Shown piece after piece: positions 35,897-47,376 of a stretch of 64,000 nucleotides of DNA (the first letter of the stretch is position 1; the number at the start of each line of letters is the position of its first letter). A program made the position numbers and the translations under genes. The notes beneath the pieces were generated by a model. It made no database searches. It was not told where the DNA came from and saw nothing but the letters and a program-made list of their open reading frames with translations. The DNA is from Isoetes taiwanensis (lineage: Eukaryota > Streptophyta > Lycopodiopsida > Isoetales > Isoetaceae): positions 7,038,736 through 7,102,735 of the forward strand of contig JAJEKV010000032.1 in the NCBI GenBank assembly GCA_021234155.1, in the 5' to 3' direction.

Positions 35897-37170
35897 AAGA
35901 AGGAAGGAAGGAAGGAAGGAAATTTTAACGTCCACGGAACCCAATCGGGTTATGGGACCTAATACAAAAGATAAGGCAAAAGCCCAGACTGAAACTCGGG
36001 GACGAAGCCCCGTGACCAAACCAAAAAGGCCGAAGCCAAAATCAAACGTGGGGACTAGCCCCAGTACACAGAACTCGGGGACTATGCCCTGCAGCAAATC
36101 ACAATGCTAGAATAAAACAAAAGGACATAAGCCCAAGCAGAGCTCAGAGTCAAATCAACTACACAGACATCACCCATGGATCAAGTGGCCTGTGATCCCG
36201 AATGGTAGCCTGGCCGCCTCTATACACAGCCCACTTCCGGTGCAGACGAGCCTCGCGGACTCGACATAATTCATCCTTCCGCTTCGGCAGAGCTGTCTTT
36301 GGGTAAGGTCTTCCCGATCGGAGAAGGAGGTCCCTTGCAAGTGATTGCCATGGCGGAGGATGTGCAAACCGGACAAGGCATCCCCCAAACCCACCAACAA
36401 ATGACGTGGGGGGTCGGGCCGTCTTTGCTCCAACTTCGGCGAAGCGAGAGAATGCGCCATCCGCCTTTTTACGCACATCACCTCAAAGAAAGAAACGGGT
36501 CACCTCACCTGCCCTGTGAGTGTCGCTGTTTCTTGAAACCCACAATGCGTAGGTTCGTGGCTAACGGATGCGCTGCGGGTCCGCCGTGGTTCGAAAAGCT
36601 GACCCGGCGATGGGCAAACAATCTGGATGGCGGCCGTGGGCATAGGTGTGGTATCATCGCCCGGGCGAAGCATCCACATGCTTAGATGCTAACCCCGTGG
36701 GAGGTACGGGTGTAATCGCATTTGCCGCTACCGAAGTCGTCCCGCCAACCGTAGTAGCATCTCTAAAGCCGGACCCGACCTTCCCCAAGGGCAACCGAGC
36801 CGATGTTCCCGCGGAGTGTGGATCGCCGATTGGACCGCGGCGGATCCCCACCAACAAATCTAGAGGCGCATTAAATGGATCCGAAAGCATCAATCCCCGG
36901 TCAAGGCTGCAGCCCAAAGATGCATTCGAGCAGATTGTGTGTCCGGGTGTGCCAAGATAGGGCGCGGGGCCCAAAATGATGGGGCTGCCCGAAGATATGG
37001 CGCTAATCGCTGGGATCATAGGGCCTATTCAAGACCGCTCGTGCAGCCTAATGAGGTTCTTTTTTTCTTTATGGTTTTTCCTGGCCATGCGCTTGATCTT
37101 ACGAGCCATTCTAATGATATGGTGGTGAGGGATAAAGCCGATGCAAGAAAGAACAGATAGAACAAGAAGC
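35897..37170 (-). mobile_element. Older GC-rich element, 3' part, probably LINE-like, split by element B
   Basis: On the - strand it ends GTCCCATAACCCGATTGGG, a CGTGGACGT word and a (TTCC)n run (35897-35925). The same terminal motif occurs on the + strand at 52008-52045, followed by an (ATCTT)n run, so it looks like a LINE 3' end. Upstream are repeated TAGTCCCC words and GC-rich, broken open frames (36476-36159, 37019-36654). The sequence breaks at 37170 exactly where element B begins and resumes at 50881 after it. Confidence 0.55.
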
Positions 37171-37175
37171 CAAAA
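37171..37175. repeat. Target site duplication of element B (left)
   Basis: CAAAA, identical to 50876-50880. Confidence 0.93.
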
Positions 37176-38712
37176 TGTGACGCTCCCAGAGTCCATACGA
37201 TGCTCCCATCGTATAGATACGGGACTTCCCCTATGGCGACTAAATCACCACGGCGAGGCCCCTCCCGCCATGCTCGGACTACTCGGGATGGCCAAGTATC
37301 CGGCGAGGATCACTTGAGGTGTCATTCGCCCCACGCCCTCTATGGGGAATCCTATGACAGAGGAAGCATACATATACGTTAGCATCCAATCATAATGCAA
37401 AATATATACCACCACGAAGGGTGGCCCATCCTCATCAATATGGCAAAGATAATCCATACATAACAACATGAAACAACACAATAACAGTGCACTACCCCCG
37501 CTCGACTCCAAGGGATCAACCGACAAATGTGGATAAGACATGGCGCTATCGGCATAAGACAATGGCTAGGGTTGTCCACTCCATCCGCCCCCCGGCACAC
37601 TTTGCAGATAGGGCTGTATCATGCTATGATTTGCTTGTAGCCCTCCCGAGACGCAATCCCAAGGAATCACCCTTCAGACTACTCCCGGGATTACATCTCC
37701 CCTGGGCCCGATGAGGGTGTCGTCGGAGGCGCTTCTCCCCGGTATGACGGATCCCCGGGTGCGCTTAGAGGATACGTGCCCCCTCGACTGACCCCGCGAT
37801 CCGCATCTCACCTACTCCCCTAAATCTAAAGGTCAGCTCACCAACCCGCTCTCGAGCCTGGCGGCCATAGAGGCTCCCACCCTCCGCCCGTGGAGTGTCG
37901 TAACCCATACCTAGCCCACAATACAGGATCGGCTATAAGTCTAGCACACCGTAGGAGTCCTGTAGCCGCGGCTTAAGCGGGACCCCACCCCGATTCACCT
38001 TCATACCCGTTGTTTGTGCCGAACCACATCATAGCATCCACGGCCTGTAGGCTCTTTGTGCACAGCCGCAAAGTACAAGGTTTTAGGGGTTCTATCTAGG
38101 AGCATCTCTACTCGCTAGATGGCCTTTAGGTCTCTACCCACCCCTTTAGCCCATACAACACCATAGGAACGGAAAGAACTAAGCTAATACATCCATCCAT
38201 CCATCCATAACTTGAATCGAACATAAAATAGAGATTAACCATTCACCTACTCAAACAAGGGTTAATCCTACGACTAACTAGGAAAACCAAGCTATCTACT
38301 CACTAACCCGCGGTTCCGGCTGGAGCCATGGTCTCGTGATGGGTCCATCACACTAGGGGTCAAGGAGTTGATGATAACTCAAGCTTGGCTGATAACTGCT
38401 GCTCCTCCTTAGCTCCCAATTCGAATTTGGGAGTCAGAGTGGGGCAGGACCTCTTTTCCTAGGACCAAAATGGAAGGTCCCCCCTGGCCAATCGATTTGG
38501 GCCAGGTGGCGCCCCCTTGTTGGTGCTAATTAACTAATTTAGCTTAATTAGGGTAATTAGGCCAAATACTTTATAATTATCCACAATGGGTTTATTAACA
38601 TAGCTAAATAAAACCATTGTGGTTGACTTCCACTTAGCCAATTACCCCCTTATATCTCAGTGATGTGTCCCGACATGCATACGTATACCGTATAAATGCC
38701 TGGAACGTCACA
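37176..38712 (-). repeat. 3' LTR of element B
   Basis: 1537 bp with TGTGACG/CGTCACA ends. On the + strand it runs from TGTGACGCTCCC to AACGTCACA. It is highly similar to 49323-50875, but the differences concentrate in GC-rich words while AT-rich stretches are identical. Confidence 0.95.
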
Positions 38713-38726
38713 TTCTCCCCCCCTTA
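38713..38726 (-). promoter_or_regulatory. Polypurine tract of element B
   Basis: On the - strand AAGGGGGGGAGAA directly precedes the TGTGACG start of the 3' LTR. Confidence 0.9.
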
Positions 38727-40140
38727 AATTAATGCTGTCCTCAGCAGGGTAGCCCTTAAGCTCGAAATATCGCCAAAAGGCTATTTTTTTGGACATTTGC
38801 ATTTTTTTTTCACTATTGTTGAGTAGGATCAATTAGGAGTGAGGCCAATAAAATATCGCCACCTCGTCTACGAAATTTTCTCCCTCCACTCATAAGTTAG
38901 CCTACATCACTAAATGATGGATTCTTGGATTCGCCCCCATGTGAATTTTATTCTTGGTAATTATTCTAAAATCGCCCTTAACCCCCTAAAATCATGTAAA
39001 ATTAAGATCTTAATTCTATTCTTGGTGAGTTTTTAGAATTGCCATTTACCTTCAAGAAAAAAAAAAAAGGAAAAAGGAAAAAACATGCATGTTATATGGA
39101 TTTCATGATCCGGTTCCAACATCCGTGTATGCAATCCTCGAGTATTTTGCTTTTTGGTCCGTTTGTTTATCCAATCTTAAAAAGATGACTGAAATCAAAT
39201 CGGTTTGTGCTTGCCCACCATAATATGCAATCATGCCTCGGCTAAGTTTGTGTACTTGTTGTTGTTTAGCCCTTAGTGTGGAGCTATTGAGATTTACAAT
39301 CATATGCCAATGTCTGGTAACATGTATATTCATTATGTGAGCATTACGCTTACAACTGTATACGGACAAAACAAATATATATTGTAGACCCAAAGTTTAC
39401 TTGAGAAAAAAGTATATATTCCATCACTTGATGGATGAAAGATTCGCCAAGGTTGCTACAACTCAAATTGAAGCCCGAAACAAAATCGCCAACATAACTA
39501 ATCGAAAAAAGCTAAGATTCGCCTCACATTATAAATTACACCTATCAAAATTTGGGCTTAAGGGCTACCCTGGTCCTCAGCATTAGAGTTAGTGAAGAGA
39601 AGAGTAAAAAAAACAAAAGTACTTATTTATGAAAGTACGAAGGTTTACATTCGATAAACAATAGGACAAGACGTCCTATTAAGAGTATTCCTTTAAGACA
39701 GTTTAAACCCAAATCGACTTCAAAAACACAAGTTTAAACGAAAACCACTTCCAAATACAAGGATAAAACAAATCGAATCCAAAACACAGTGTGGCCCCTA
39801 ACACAAGGCCTCTAGTCTTCGGCAGCTCAAGGGTACCTGCTACTGGCCTGCAGAAGACGTCGGTTTGTGTTAAGAATTAAGTTAAGTAATGTGGTTGAAG
39901 GGACCACCCCCTTAAAGAAAATGAAATATGAATGCAAGGGTCCTATCATGTCTAGGGCTTGCATGCATCTCGGCGTAAGGAAGGGCCTTAGTCCCATCAT
40001 AGTCAGCGGACGACAAGGCCCTATCGGGAATGCCCACATGCCCGCTTTTGCCACCTAGGATGCCTAAATCCCCAACCCCTTCCATGACCCCCGTCACACT
40101 ATAACAAGGCTTACCCTCCAAATTGGAGATGATGTCATCG
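38727..40140 (-). other. 3' untranslated part of element B
   Basis: About 1.4 kb between the chromodomain and the polypurine tract. I see no convincing coding region in it. It holds A-rich runs near 39060 and repeated AAATCGCC words. Confidence 0.5.
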
Positions 40141-40149
40141 CGGATGGTG

Positions 40150-43100
40150 CGCCATGGCATTCCTTCATAAAGTCCGGTAAGTCTTATCCAACCGCCTTTA
40201 AGGACCCATGTCGCCCCTCCGTGGGTAAATGTTTCCACTTGACCAGATATTGTAAAATCTGGTCGGGCGGGTTTGTTTATAGGCACCATCAAGTAGAGCT
40301 TCGAACAATCTCCAATTGATCTTCGGGCCATTTCCGAAGTGTTGGTGTGTCAAGTACCTCTTCCGATCCGGATGATGCTTCTTGAGAAGACTTACGTGGA
40401 AGACTTTATGGATCTTTAGATGTGCGGGTAGATCCAACCGTAGGCTCGAGGCCCTATCCGCTCTGTTATCCTAAACGGGCCCGCCCATCTAGGTGCAAGC
40501 TTCTTACAATTGCCAATTTTAAGCTTGGCTTGCTTCACCTTTTTATCTTAAGCCAAACGGAGTCATCAACTTGAAGCTCCCGAGGGTAATGGTGGCGACC
40601 GCTAGACTCTTTTGCCGAAGCCTCGCAGCCTAACAAATATGCTCGAACCTCCTCAACTAAGCCTTGCATATCGGGCAAGCAATTGCCGAGAAACCTCCAC
40701 CTTGGAGACCGGATTATGCCACGGTCCGGGTGTAAGGCATTGATAGCCAGAATTGATCATAAAAGGAGACATCTTAGAAGACTCCTCGCTTAGTAATCGT
40801 TGTAGGCAAACTCCACCAAATAAATATAGTCCGCCCATTGAGACCGCTTGTTCCGCATATAGTTACGCAAAGATATCTTCAATAATGCGATTGGTACGCC
40901 TCGGTCCGGCCGCTCTGTTCGAGGGTGATAAGTCGCGTGCTCATAGCAAGCTTAGTCAGATAGTGCTAAAGAAATCCTTCCGAATGCACTAACAAACTTG
41001 GGATCCCGACCGAGATAATGGTACGGGGGCATCCCATGTAAACTAAAAACTTCCCTAGTGAAAAGCAAGGCAGTATCCAATGCAGTATCCGTGGTACGAC
41101 ATGGCAAGAAATGTGCCATTTTAGAAAGTTTGTCGACCACTACCATTAAGGCATCGAACCCCCTTAAGGTACGCGGAAGCCCCACGATAAAATCCATGGT
41201 AATAACTTCCCACTTGGCATTGGGTACGTCGAGGGGTTGCAATTCACCCGAATACGCGAATCGTTTCGCTTTCGCTTGTCGACAAGTCCGGCAATCGTTT
41301 AATGTAGTTGGCAATGTGCTTCTTCATGCCCGCCGTAATATTTGGAGCGGATTTTGAAATACGTTTTCATAAAACCCGCATGTCCTGCGATTGGACTATT
41401 ATGTGTATCATGGAGAATGAGTTTCCGAACTGCAGATGTCTCGGGAACACACAACTTGTCCTTATAATAAAGGAGTTCACCCTCCTTCTTATAGTGTCGG
41501 AAGGTGTCTCTCTCCTTATCCGTTCTGGCTTCTTTACATAGACTCTGCCATACTTCCTGGAATTCTGGATCCGTAGGAAGGGTTTGTTGAATCTGTTTCC
41601 CAAACTCACTACAGAGCGTGGAGATAGCATTACAATGCATGCGAGTGACTAATGGATGTCTGGAAAGGGCATCAGCAACCACATTATGCTTACCCGGTTT
41701 ATAAATGACCTCAAAATCATATTCTTCCAGGAATTCCATCCATCGTCTTTGTCTCAAATTGAGATGGGGTTGCGTAAAAATATATTGGAGGCTTTGGTGA
41801 TCAGTGTCTAACTGAAATCGCCTTCCAAATAGATAATGCTGCCAAATACGCAAGGCAACTCCTGGTCATGCGTAGGATATCGTTGCTCGGCATCATTCAT
41901 TTTTCGGGAGTCATAAGCAATTACTCGCCCCTCTTGCATTAGAACACCCCCAGTAGCTATTTTACTAGCATCTGTAGCAACCCATTTATCCTTTTCAGGA
42001 TCCGGCATTGTAAGGACAGGAGCTGTGGTTAGAGCATCCTTTAAGGCTTGGAAGCCAGTCTGGACCTTGTCTTTCCAATGGGCCATCCAATTCCTGACCT
42101 TGTCATGCTTGGTCAGATCAGTAAGAGGTGCAGCAAGCTTGGCAAAATCCTTGACAAATTTACGGTAATACCCGGCCAAGCCCGTGAAAACCGCGAACCT
42201 CGACACGCTGGTTGAATGGGCCATTCTTTAATCAGCCTCGATTTTAGCTGGGTCAAGAGCTATGCCATCCATGGATACAATAGGACCCAAGTAATCCACC
42301 TTGGTGGTGGCAAAACGACACTTAGAGAACTTGGCAAACAACCGATGTCGCCGCAGCAGCTTTTGCAATACCAAGTTTAAGGTGGCGTGCATGATCTTCC
42401 AATGACTTACTATATATCAGGATATCATCAAAGAAGATAACAACGGTCATCGAGATATTCACGGAAGACATCATTCATAAGGCGATAAAGGTGGCGGAGC
42501 ATTGGTTAGACCAAATGGCATCATCGTAAAATTCATAATGGCCGTAACGAAGTGCTAAAAAGCAGATTTATGGATGTCATCTTCCTTAATTCAGACCGGT
42601 GATAACCTCGGCGAAGATCAATCTTGAGAAATATTTAGCCCCTTGCAACTCGATCCATAAGATCATCGGCCCTTGGTAAAGCATAGCGATTCTTAATGGT
42701 ATGCTTATTTAGTTGCCGGTAATCAATGCACATTCGCATGGTGCCATCCTTTTTCTTAACAAAAAGTATTGGGGCTCCAAAGGGTGACACACTTAGGCCT
42801 GATGAAGCCTAACTTAAGGAGTTCCTGTAACTGTGTCTTAAGCTCAGTTAACTCTGGGAGACTCATCCGATACGGGGCCTTACTGGTAGGCTTCGTACCC
42901 GGTTCCAAAGTAATTTCACATTCCACACCCCTGAAAGGTGGTAGCCGCTGGATTTCATCAGGAAAAAGATCATGATATTCTTGAAGAATTGCGGCTATTG
43001 CCGGAGGTAAGGCATCAAGGGCCTCATCCTGTTTAGGCTTGGCTTCCACCTCAAGCAAGTCAATCATGCTCAGAACTTGTGACTTCCTGAGAGCTCTATG

Positions 43101-43500
43101 CAATTGGCGTAAGGAAATGCATTGCATAATAGGGTTAACCGGCTTACCTGCTAGCGTAACTCGGGCTCCATTGGCCGCATTGAAAGTGACTTCTCGTTTC
43201 TCACAGTCAATGTTGGCTTTAGCAGCGGCCAAGAATTCCATCCCCACAATGAGATCATATCGACCAATATCCATTATTTCCACTCGAGAGCAACCGGTGC
43301 TCCCGGTAATCGAATATTCAAATTGATACGCCGACCGAAAAGTGTGGCGATGACACCACCGCCAACGCGGATCGACGTGGCTTAGACTTAAGAGGTGTAA
43401 TCTGTAAAGCTTCTGCCATTCTAGGAGATGCAAAGTTATGAGTACTACCCGTATCCATAAGAATCACAAAAGGTTTACAATCTATCTGACCCACCGTAGA
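40150..43500 (-). pseudogene. pol of element B: protease, RT, RNase H, integrase, chromodomain
   Basis: The protease starts with DTGSTHNF near 43450 and continues to YDLIVGMEFL (about 43240). The RT N-terminus has LGFIRPK (about 42790). The catalytic box is FFDDILIYS near 42430, where the usual Tyr is Phe. RNase H: WVATDASKIATGGVLMQEGR (about 41960) and HNVVADALSRHP (about 41670). Integrase: NDCRTCRQAKAKRF, then ITMDFIVGLPRT (about 41200), then GRDPKF in place of SDRDPKF. The C-terminus has LKIHKVFHVSLLKKHHP (about 40410) and a chromodomain core YLVKWKHLP (40252-40226), with GATWV just after a frame shift. At least eight frame changes disrupt the reading. The chromodomain makes this a chromovirus. 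Confidence 0.92.
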
Positions 43501-43502
43501 GA

Positions 43503-44837
43503 TTACAGAGGGCTGTTGGTTGGCTTGGCACGTCTCAATAGCAGCGAAAATATGAGACTCACCGGTGATATAATCAAAGGCGCCTCCTCCTCAAGATTCG
43601 GTGGTTCTTCCCAATCCATGTCGGCTAAAGCAGCTTGGACCGTCTGGGTAATAAAAGGACACTCCTGCATACGGTGGCCTGGTCGGAAACACCTATAACA
43701 AGCTTTCTCCCTACGTAACTGTTCTCGCTGGTCCCTAGGAATAGCTTGGAGAATATCCCTAAAGCTGCCTGTAGCGTTGGTAGGCTTATCTGGTACAGAA
43801 AAAGAAACCTTCTTATCAGGCTTCTGATAGGCAGTAGAGGCAGGAGGCCCTGGGCTAGGCGAGCGCCCCCGGTAAGGTGTATAGCCCTTGTTCTGGTTGA
43901 ATGAAGAGGTTCGTGGGGCCTGATACCGTGGAGTGTCCTCTTCAAGACTGAGTGCCTTTGCCTCGGCTTCCGCAACCGTCTTAGGGTCGATGGCCCGAAC
44001 CATTTTCTTGAGAGTAGGGGATAGACCCTCTATGTAACCCTCAACTGCCCGGCGCTCATTGATACCCGGTACATACAAGCGCAGGCGCATGAACTCATCG
44101 GTATAAGCTTGGACAGTCATGTTCTTCTGCTCCAAGCGGTAAAAAGTCTGGATCTGCTGACAGCGATGAGCCTTCGGCACATAGTGTGATTTGAAAGCCT
44201 TGGCAAAAATTTTGTAACGGCACCTACCCCTGGTAAGCCCATGAGAGCGGGCATATCCCTTCCACCAAATCCGTGCCGAACCTGTGAGATTGGTAGTGGC
44301 GACCTTGCCAATATCCTTCTCAGTCATTCCATATGACTTTCCAAATTCCTGCATTTCATCTAGCCATGACTCGGCGTCAACCCCATTTCGAGTTTTACCC
44401 GAGAACTGCACAAGTTTCCGATTTTTCCAGATACTCGTAATGGCAGAATCAACGGTCTTTTGATAATCCTGTTTACTGGCCTTAGCATGGTCAGCCTCAT
44501 CCTCAGAGGAATCAGAGGAGTCAGAGGACTCCGAGGCCGCATCAGAAGAGGAAGTGGGGCGTGTCCTCTTGGATCGACGTGCCGTAGCAGCTGGAGGTGC
44601 AAGTGGAGGCGCCGGTGGTGGCGGCACGTTTATTGGAGCCGGAATCTCGGGTCCATACTCCTGTGGGGGATTTTGCTGGAAGACATATGCCTGGAGCTCT
44701 GTAAGTTGGCGCTTCACAATCGTAAGTTCCTGGTCTGGGGTGAGACGACCCGGTTGAACAGGTGTTGCCCATGGACGTGCACCGTCTAAGTAGGAAGAGG
44801 AGGAGATAAGCAACGCATCCCAGGTATGACAACACAA
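43503..44837 (-). CDS. gag: gag polyprotein of element B
   Basis: An intact 444-codon frame. Residues 1-110 are Pro-rich and then acidic-Ser-rich (SESSDSSDSSEDEAD). Residues about 125-280 are the Retrotrans_gag capsid region (LVQFSGKTRNGVDAESWLDE, then ARIWWKGYAR, then MTVQAYTDEFMRLRLYVPG and GYIEGLSP). Near residue 390 is one CCHC zinc knuckle, CYRCFRPGHRMQEC. The protease lies downstream in another frame. The start M is the first in the frame, 180 bp after acidic ORF w ends. The product assembles virus-like particles in the cytoplasm. Confidence 0.93.
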   Translation of the reverse strand: MCCHTWDALLISSSSYLDGARPWATPVQPGRLTPDQELTIVKRQLTELQAYVFQQNPPQEYGPEIPAPINVPPPPAPPLAPPAATARRSKRTRPTSSSDAASESSDSSDSSEDEADHAKASKQDYQKTVDSAITSIWKNRKLVQFSGKTRNGVDAESWLDEMQEFGKSYGMTEKDIGKVATTNLTGSARIWWKGYARSHGLTRGRCRYKIFAKAFKSHYVPKAHRCQQIQTFYRLEQKNMTVQAYTDEFMRLRLYVPGINERRAVEGYIEGLSPTLKKMVRAIDPKTVAEAEAKALSLEEDTPRYQAPRTSSFNQNKGYTPYRGRSPSPGPPASTAYQKPDKKVSFSVPDKPTNATGSFRDILQAIPRDQREQLRREKACYRCFRPGHRMQECPFITQTVQAALADMDWEEPPNLEEEAPLIISPVSLIFSLLLRRAKPTNSPL

Positions 44838-45017
44838 GAAAACATGACGTAAAACAACGAAACTTAAGAAAACAGTTTTATTAAGAAAACGAGGTCTTGA
44901 TTACATGTACAGAATATTACAACGAAACGCGAGGCTATGCCTTCAAAACTGATGATTATGCACAAGGCAACTTTAAATAAAACACACGTAGCTACACAAA
45001 GACTGTGGGCATCTGGT

Positions 45018-45545
45018 CTAGATGTGGGCAAAGGGGTACAAAATGGAGTAGCGAATACTCTCCCGTATGGCTCTAACCATTTTATAGCAAGCCCATGCCT
45101 GAATAATCACATATTGATAATCCAGGGTGGGACTAATGATTAATAAGTTGAAGAGGTCACGAAGTGCGTAGAAAATTTGCCAAAGAAAATCAGTGGTTTC
45201 AATAAAGGCCTCTTGTTTGGTCATGTCCCAATAGTTCCATTTACGCTGGAGGGTTTGCTGCAGATGGTTGAAGGCGTACTCCCGAAGGATATTAACAATC
45301 TCAAGACCCTTAAGGGGGTCATAGGGCTCGCCCTCATCCTCAGATTCATCCTCCTCATAACCGTCATGACCGTCGTCGTACTCGCCATCCTCTTCATCAT
45401 AGCCGTCATCACCTTCGTCATACTCGCCATCCTCTTCATCGTAGCACTGTTCCGGTGGTGGCTCGTCGTCATTGCGCAGTGCGTCAGGTATTTTGTCTTC
45501 ATTTTCCTCTATCCCATCGTTTGTAATACGACAAGAATGAATATA
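45018..45545 (-). CDS. Acidic ORF w of element B, no upstream ATG
   Basis: Open stop-to-stop for 175 codons on the element's sense strand, with no ATG in the first 100 codons. The first half is strongly acidic and repetitive (YDEEDGEYDEGDDGYDEEDG, twice with variation). The second half is a folded-looking segment (GLEIVNILREYAFNHL, then WNYWDMTKQEAFIETTDFLW, then YVIIQAWACYKMVRAIRES). No homology is recognised. A splice, readthrough or non-ATG start would be needed to express the acidic part. Acidic runs are common in histone-binding proteins, which is only suggestive given the H3-like ORF in the same element. Confidence 0.6.
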   Translation of the reverse strand, partial: YIHSCRITNDGIEENEDKIPDALRNDDEPPPEQCYDEEDGEYDEGDDGYDEEDGEYDDGHDGYEEDESEDEGEPYDPLKGLEIVNILREYAFNHLQQTLQRKWNYWDMTKQEAFIETTDFLWQIFYALRDLFNLLIISPTLDYQYVIIQAWACYKMVRAIRESIRYSILYPFAHI

Positions 45546-45712
45546 CTATAACTGAATTATTGCTTATACTTCCAACTCCAAAGGAGAGAAAAACAAGTAT
45601 TGAAGGAAAAAACAATTGGATTGTATTCAAAATTGCTTGAAGAACATCAACGCATAGCACATATGGGTTGAGTAGCCAAAGGCTAGACTCCTACAATACT
45701 TAACACAATGAA

Positions 45713-46330
45713 CTAGGGGCTAGGTCCCTCATCCTCTTCCATAGGCGTAGGAGGTGGTGGCGGTGACCGATGTCGTAGTAATGTGACGCCCGGATCGACT
45801 GTAGCAGCTGCGAGGGAAACAACCTCAGGGGAATATGCAACTGCTAATGGGGCTGCCGCGAGGAGTTTGATGTCCATCCAGGGTGCAATTTCCTGACCCA
45901 AAGCTGCCAGAGCGAGATCCCGTCGAACCAACACATAAGTGAGCATGTGGTATGATAGCTTCTTGTGGCCTGCAAGAGTAGACAAAGCGCGGAGGCTCCA
46001 CCATGAAGCCTCTGCTTCTGGCCCCAAGTCACGTGCTACAAAGAAGACCTGTCCCTGCCTAAAAGCCGATAGGAAGAAACGGATAAGAGGACTCCCGGAC
46101 ACTCTCCCTAGGGAAGAAGCTGAAGTGTCAATCTCCTTCTCTAGGTTCTTAGGAACCTCTTCTTCTATGAGCTCCTCCCTATCCTCCTTAGAATGAGCAG
46201 GGTTGTGGTAAAGGTCTTCCCCTTCCTCATCCGAGTGAGAGGGAAGCTCAACCATGTTGATACTTGGGACTGAAGGTCCCGTAGCCATAAAGGCTTCTGG
46301 AGGAGGCTGAGACGGAGGGTCTTGAAGCAC
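45713..46330 (-). CDS. ORF z of element B, unknown
   Basis: A 205-codon frame. Start uncertain: it probably continues ORF y through a frame shift near 46350-46380. It has a Pro-rich and acidic first third (NMVELPSHSDEEGEDLYHN), a globular middle (LIRFFLSAFRQGQVFFVARD, then SWWSLRALSTLAGHKKLSYHM), and a Pro-rich acidic tail (SPPPPPTPMEEDEGPSP). I recognise no family. Confidence 0.55.
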   Translation of the reverse strand: MLQDPPSQPPPEAFMATGPSVPSINMVELPSHSDEEGEDLYHNPAHSKEDREELIEEEVPKNLEKEIDTSASSLGRVSGSPLIRFFLSAFRQGQVFFVARDLGPEAEASWWSLRALSTLAGHKKLSYHMLTYVLVRRDLALAALGQEIAPWMDIKLLAAAPLAVAYSPEVVSLAAATVDPGVTLLRHRSPPPPPTPMEEDEGPSP

Positions 46331-46374
46331 TAGCTCCTTAAGCCGGAGAAGTGTCTCACCGGCTCAATAGTTTG

Positions 46375-47125
46375 TTTGGTGGAACCGGAGTATCTGGCTG
46401 TACCTCCTCGAGGAAGATCCCGGGGACGTGAAGTCGATGAAGTCATCCATGCAAGATTCGGGCGAGCTCATAGAGAACCCGTGACCTTCTCCTTCCCTCC
46501 GAGTCCCGCTACTACATTGGTATGTCCACATGATATCCTCCAAGAGAAGGAACTCGTGTCCTTGATGATATATAACGGGATGACATCTAACCCGGTTAAG
46601 CGCCCCACCTCGCCACACGCTGGGCGGCATCTCCCTAGGCTAATCAAGTTTCCACCGGACAAAATCGCCCATGGCAATCCGCTCGTCTTCTTCCTCGTCC
46701 GACATATTGGCCCGCTTTGCCCTTCTCCGTAGGTAGGGTTTCGTCCCCTCCACATACCGGGTCCATAAGAATGGCGAGAGCAAAAGAGACTTCAAGGAAC
46801 TCTTGGCCCTTATGACTGACGACCGGGGTCGCCGGGCCCACCGGAGTTTGCCTCGGAGTAGCTCATACCCCCTCTTTCCCCCACCAAGCATTTCCTTGAC
46901 TACTGCTCGTTCAATATAGAGTTTAGGTGGCTCCCCCAAAGGGATACAGAGAGGAAGCATTTCCTCTATATAAAATTGCAGAAACCCAGCATAATCAGGG
47001 TGTTTCTGCATGTTTGAGATGAGATCAATATGCTGGGAGAGGAAAGGCTCTAAGAGGTCGAAGGCCACTTGGGGATCCCAGTGCTCCCCATCCTGATACC
47101 AAGCAAGCAGATCGATGGCAGCCAT
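46375..47125 (-). pseudogene. ORF y of element B, unknown, interrupted
   Basis: Starts at ATG 47125 (MAAIDLLAWYQDGEHWDPQ), just after a plant-like leader. It is open to 46640, ending DEEEDERIAMGDFVRWKLD then TAG, and the same frame continues to 46375 (RCHPVIYHQGHEFLLLEDIM), so a single stop interrupts about 250 codons. Trp and acidic residues are frequent. It is not recognised as gag, protease or a known plant family. It lies between the H3-like ORF and ORF z on the same strand. Confidence 0.55.
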
Positions 47126-47230
47126 ATGCGCTGGAAGGAAGGAGGAGGAAGAGTGAACGAAACCTGAAGAGTGAAAGTGAAACCCTAAAAGTGTCTTTAA
47201 AGTATTTATAACCCTTATGCTGACGTCAGC
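47126..47230 (-). promoter_or_regulatory. Internal promoter and leader-like segment before ORF y
   Basis: On the - strand, TGACGTCA (47228-47221, a perfect bZIP/CRE-type palindrome) is followed by TATAAATA (47209-47202). Then comes a CT-rich leader with TTTAGGGTTTCACTTTCACT and TTCCTCCTCCTTCC up to the ATG at 47125. Spacing from TATA to ATG is about 80 bp. This is the normal look of a plant gene 5' end. Confidence 0.55.
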
Positions 47231-47376
47231 ATTCACTATCAGTTATTATTATTTTATTGTATCTTATTTTTTTTTTAAAGAAATATAAAAATGCAATTAA
47301 CAAAGACACGATAGCAAAATTCGGGTTTCTCTATTGATATAACAAAATTAAATACATTGAAAATGCCCTCAGGCCA

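Noticed and set aside
36159-37019. GC-rich - and + strand open frames as host genes
   Set aside because: Opposite strands are equally open because of high GC, no domain is visible, and they lie in a split repeat element.
45221-45502. Met/Thr-rich frame overlapping acidic ORF w
   Set aside because: It is the shifted shadow of the acidic repeat frame; the acidic frame is longer and has normal composition after the repeat.
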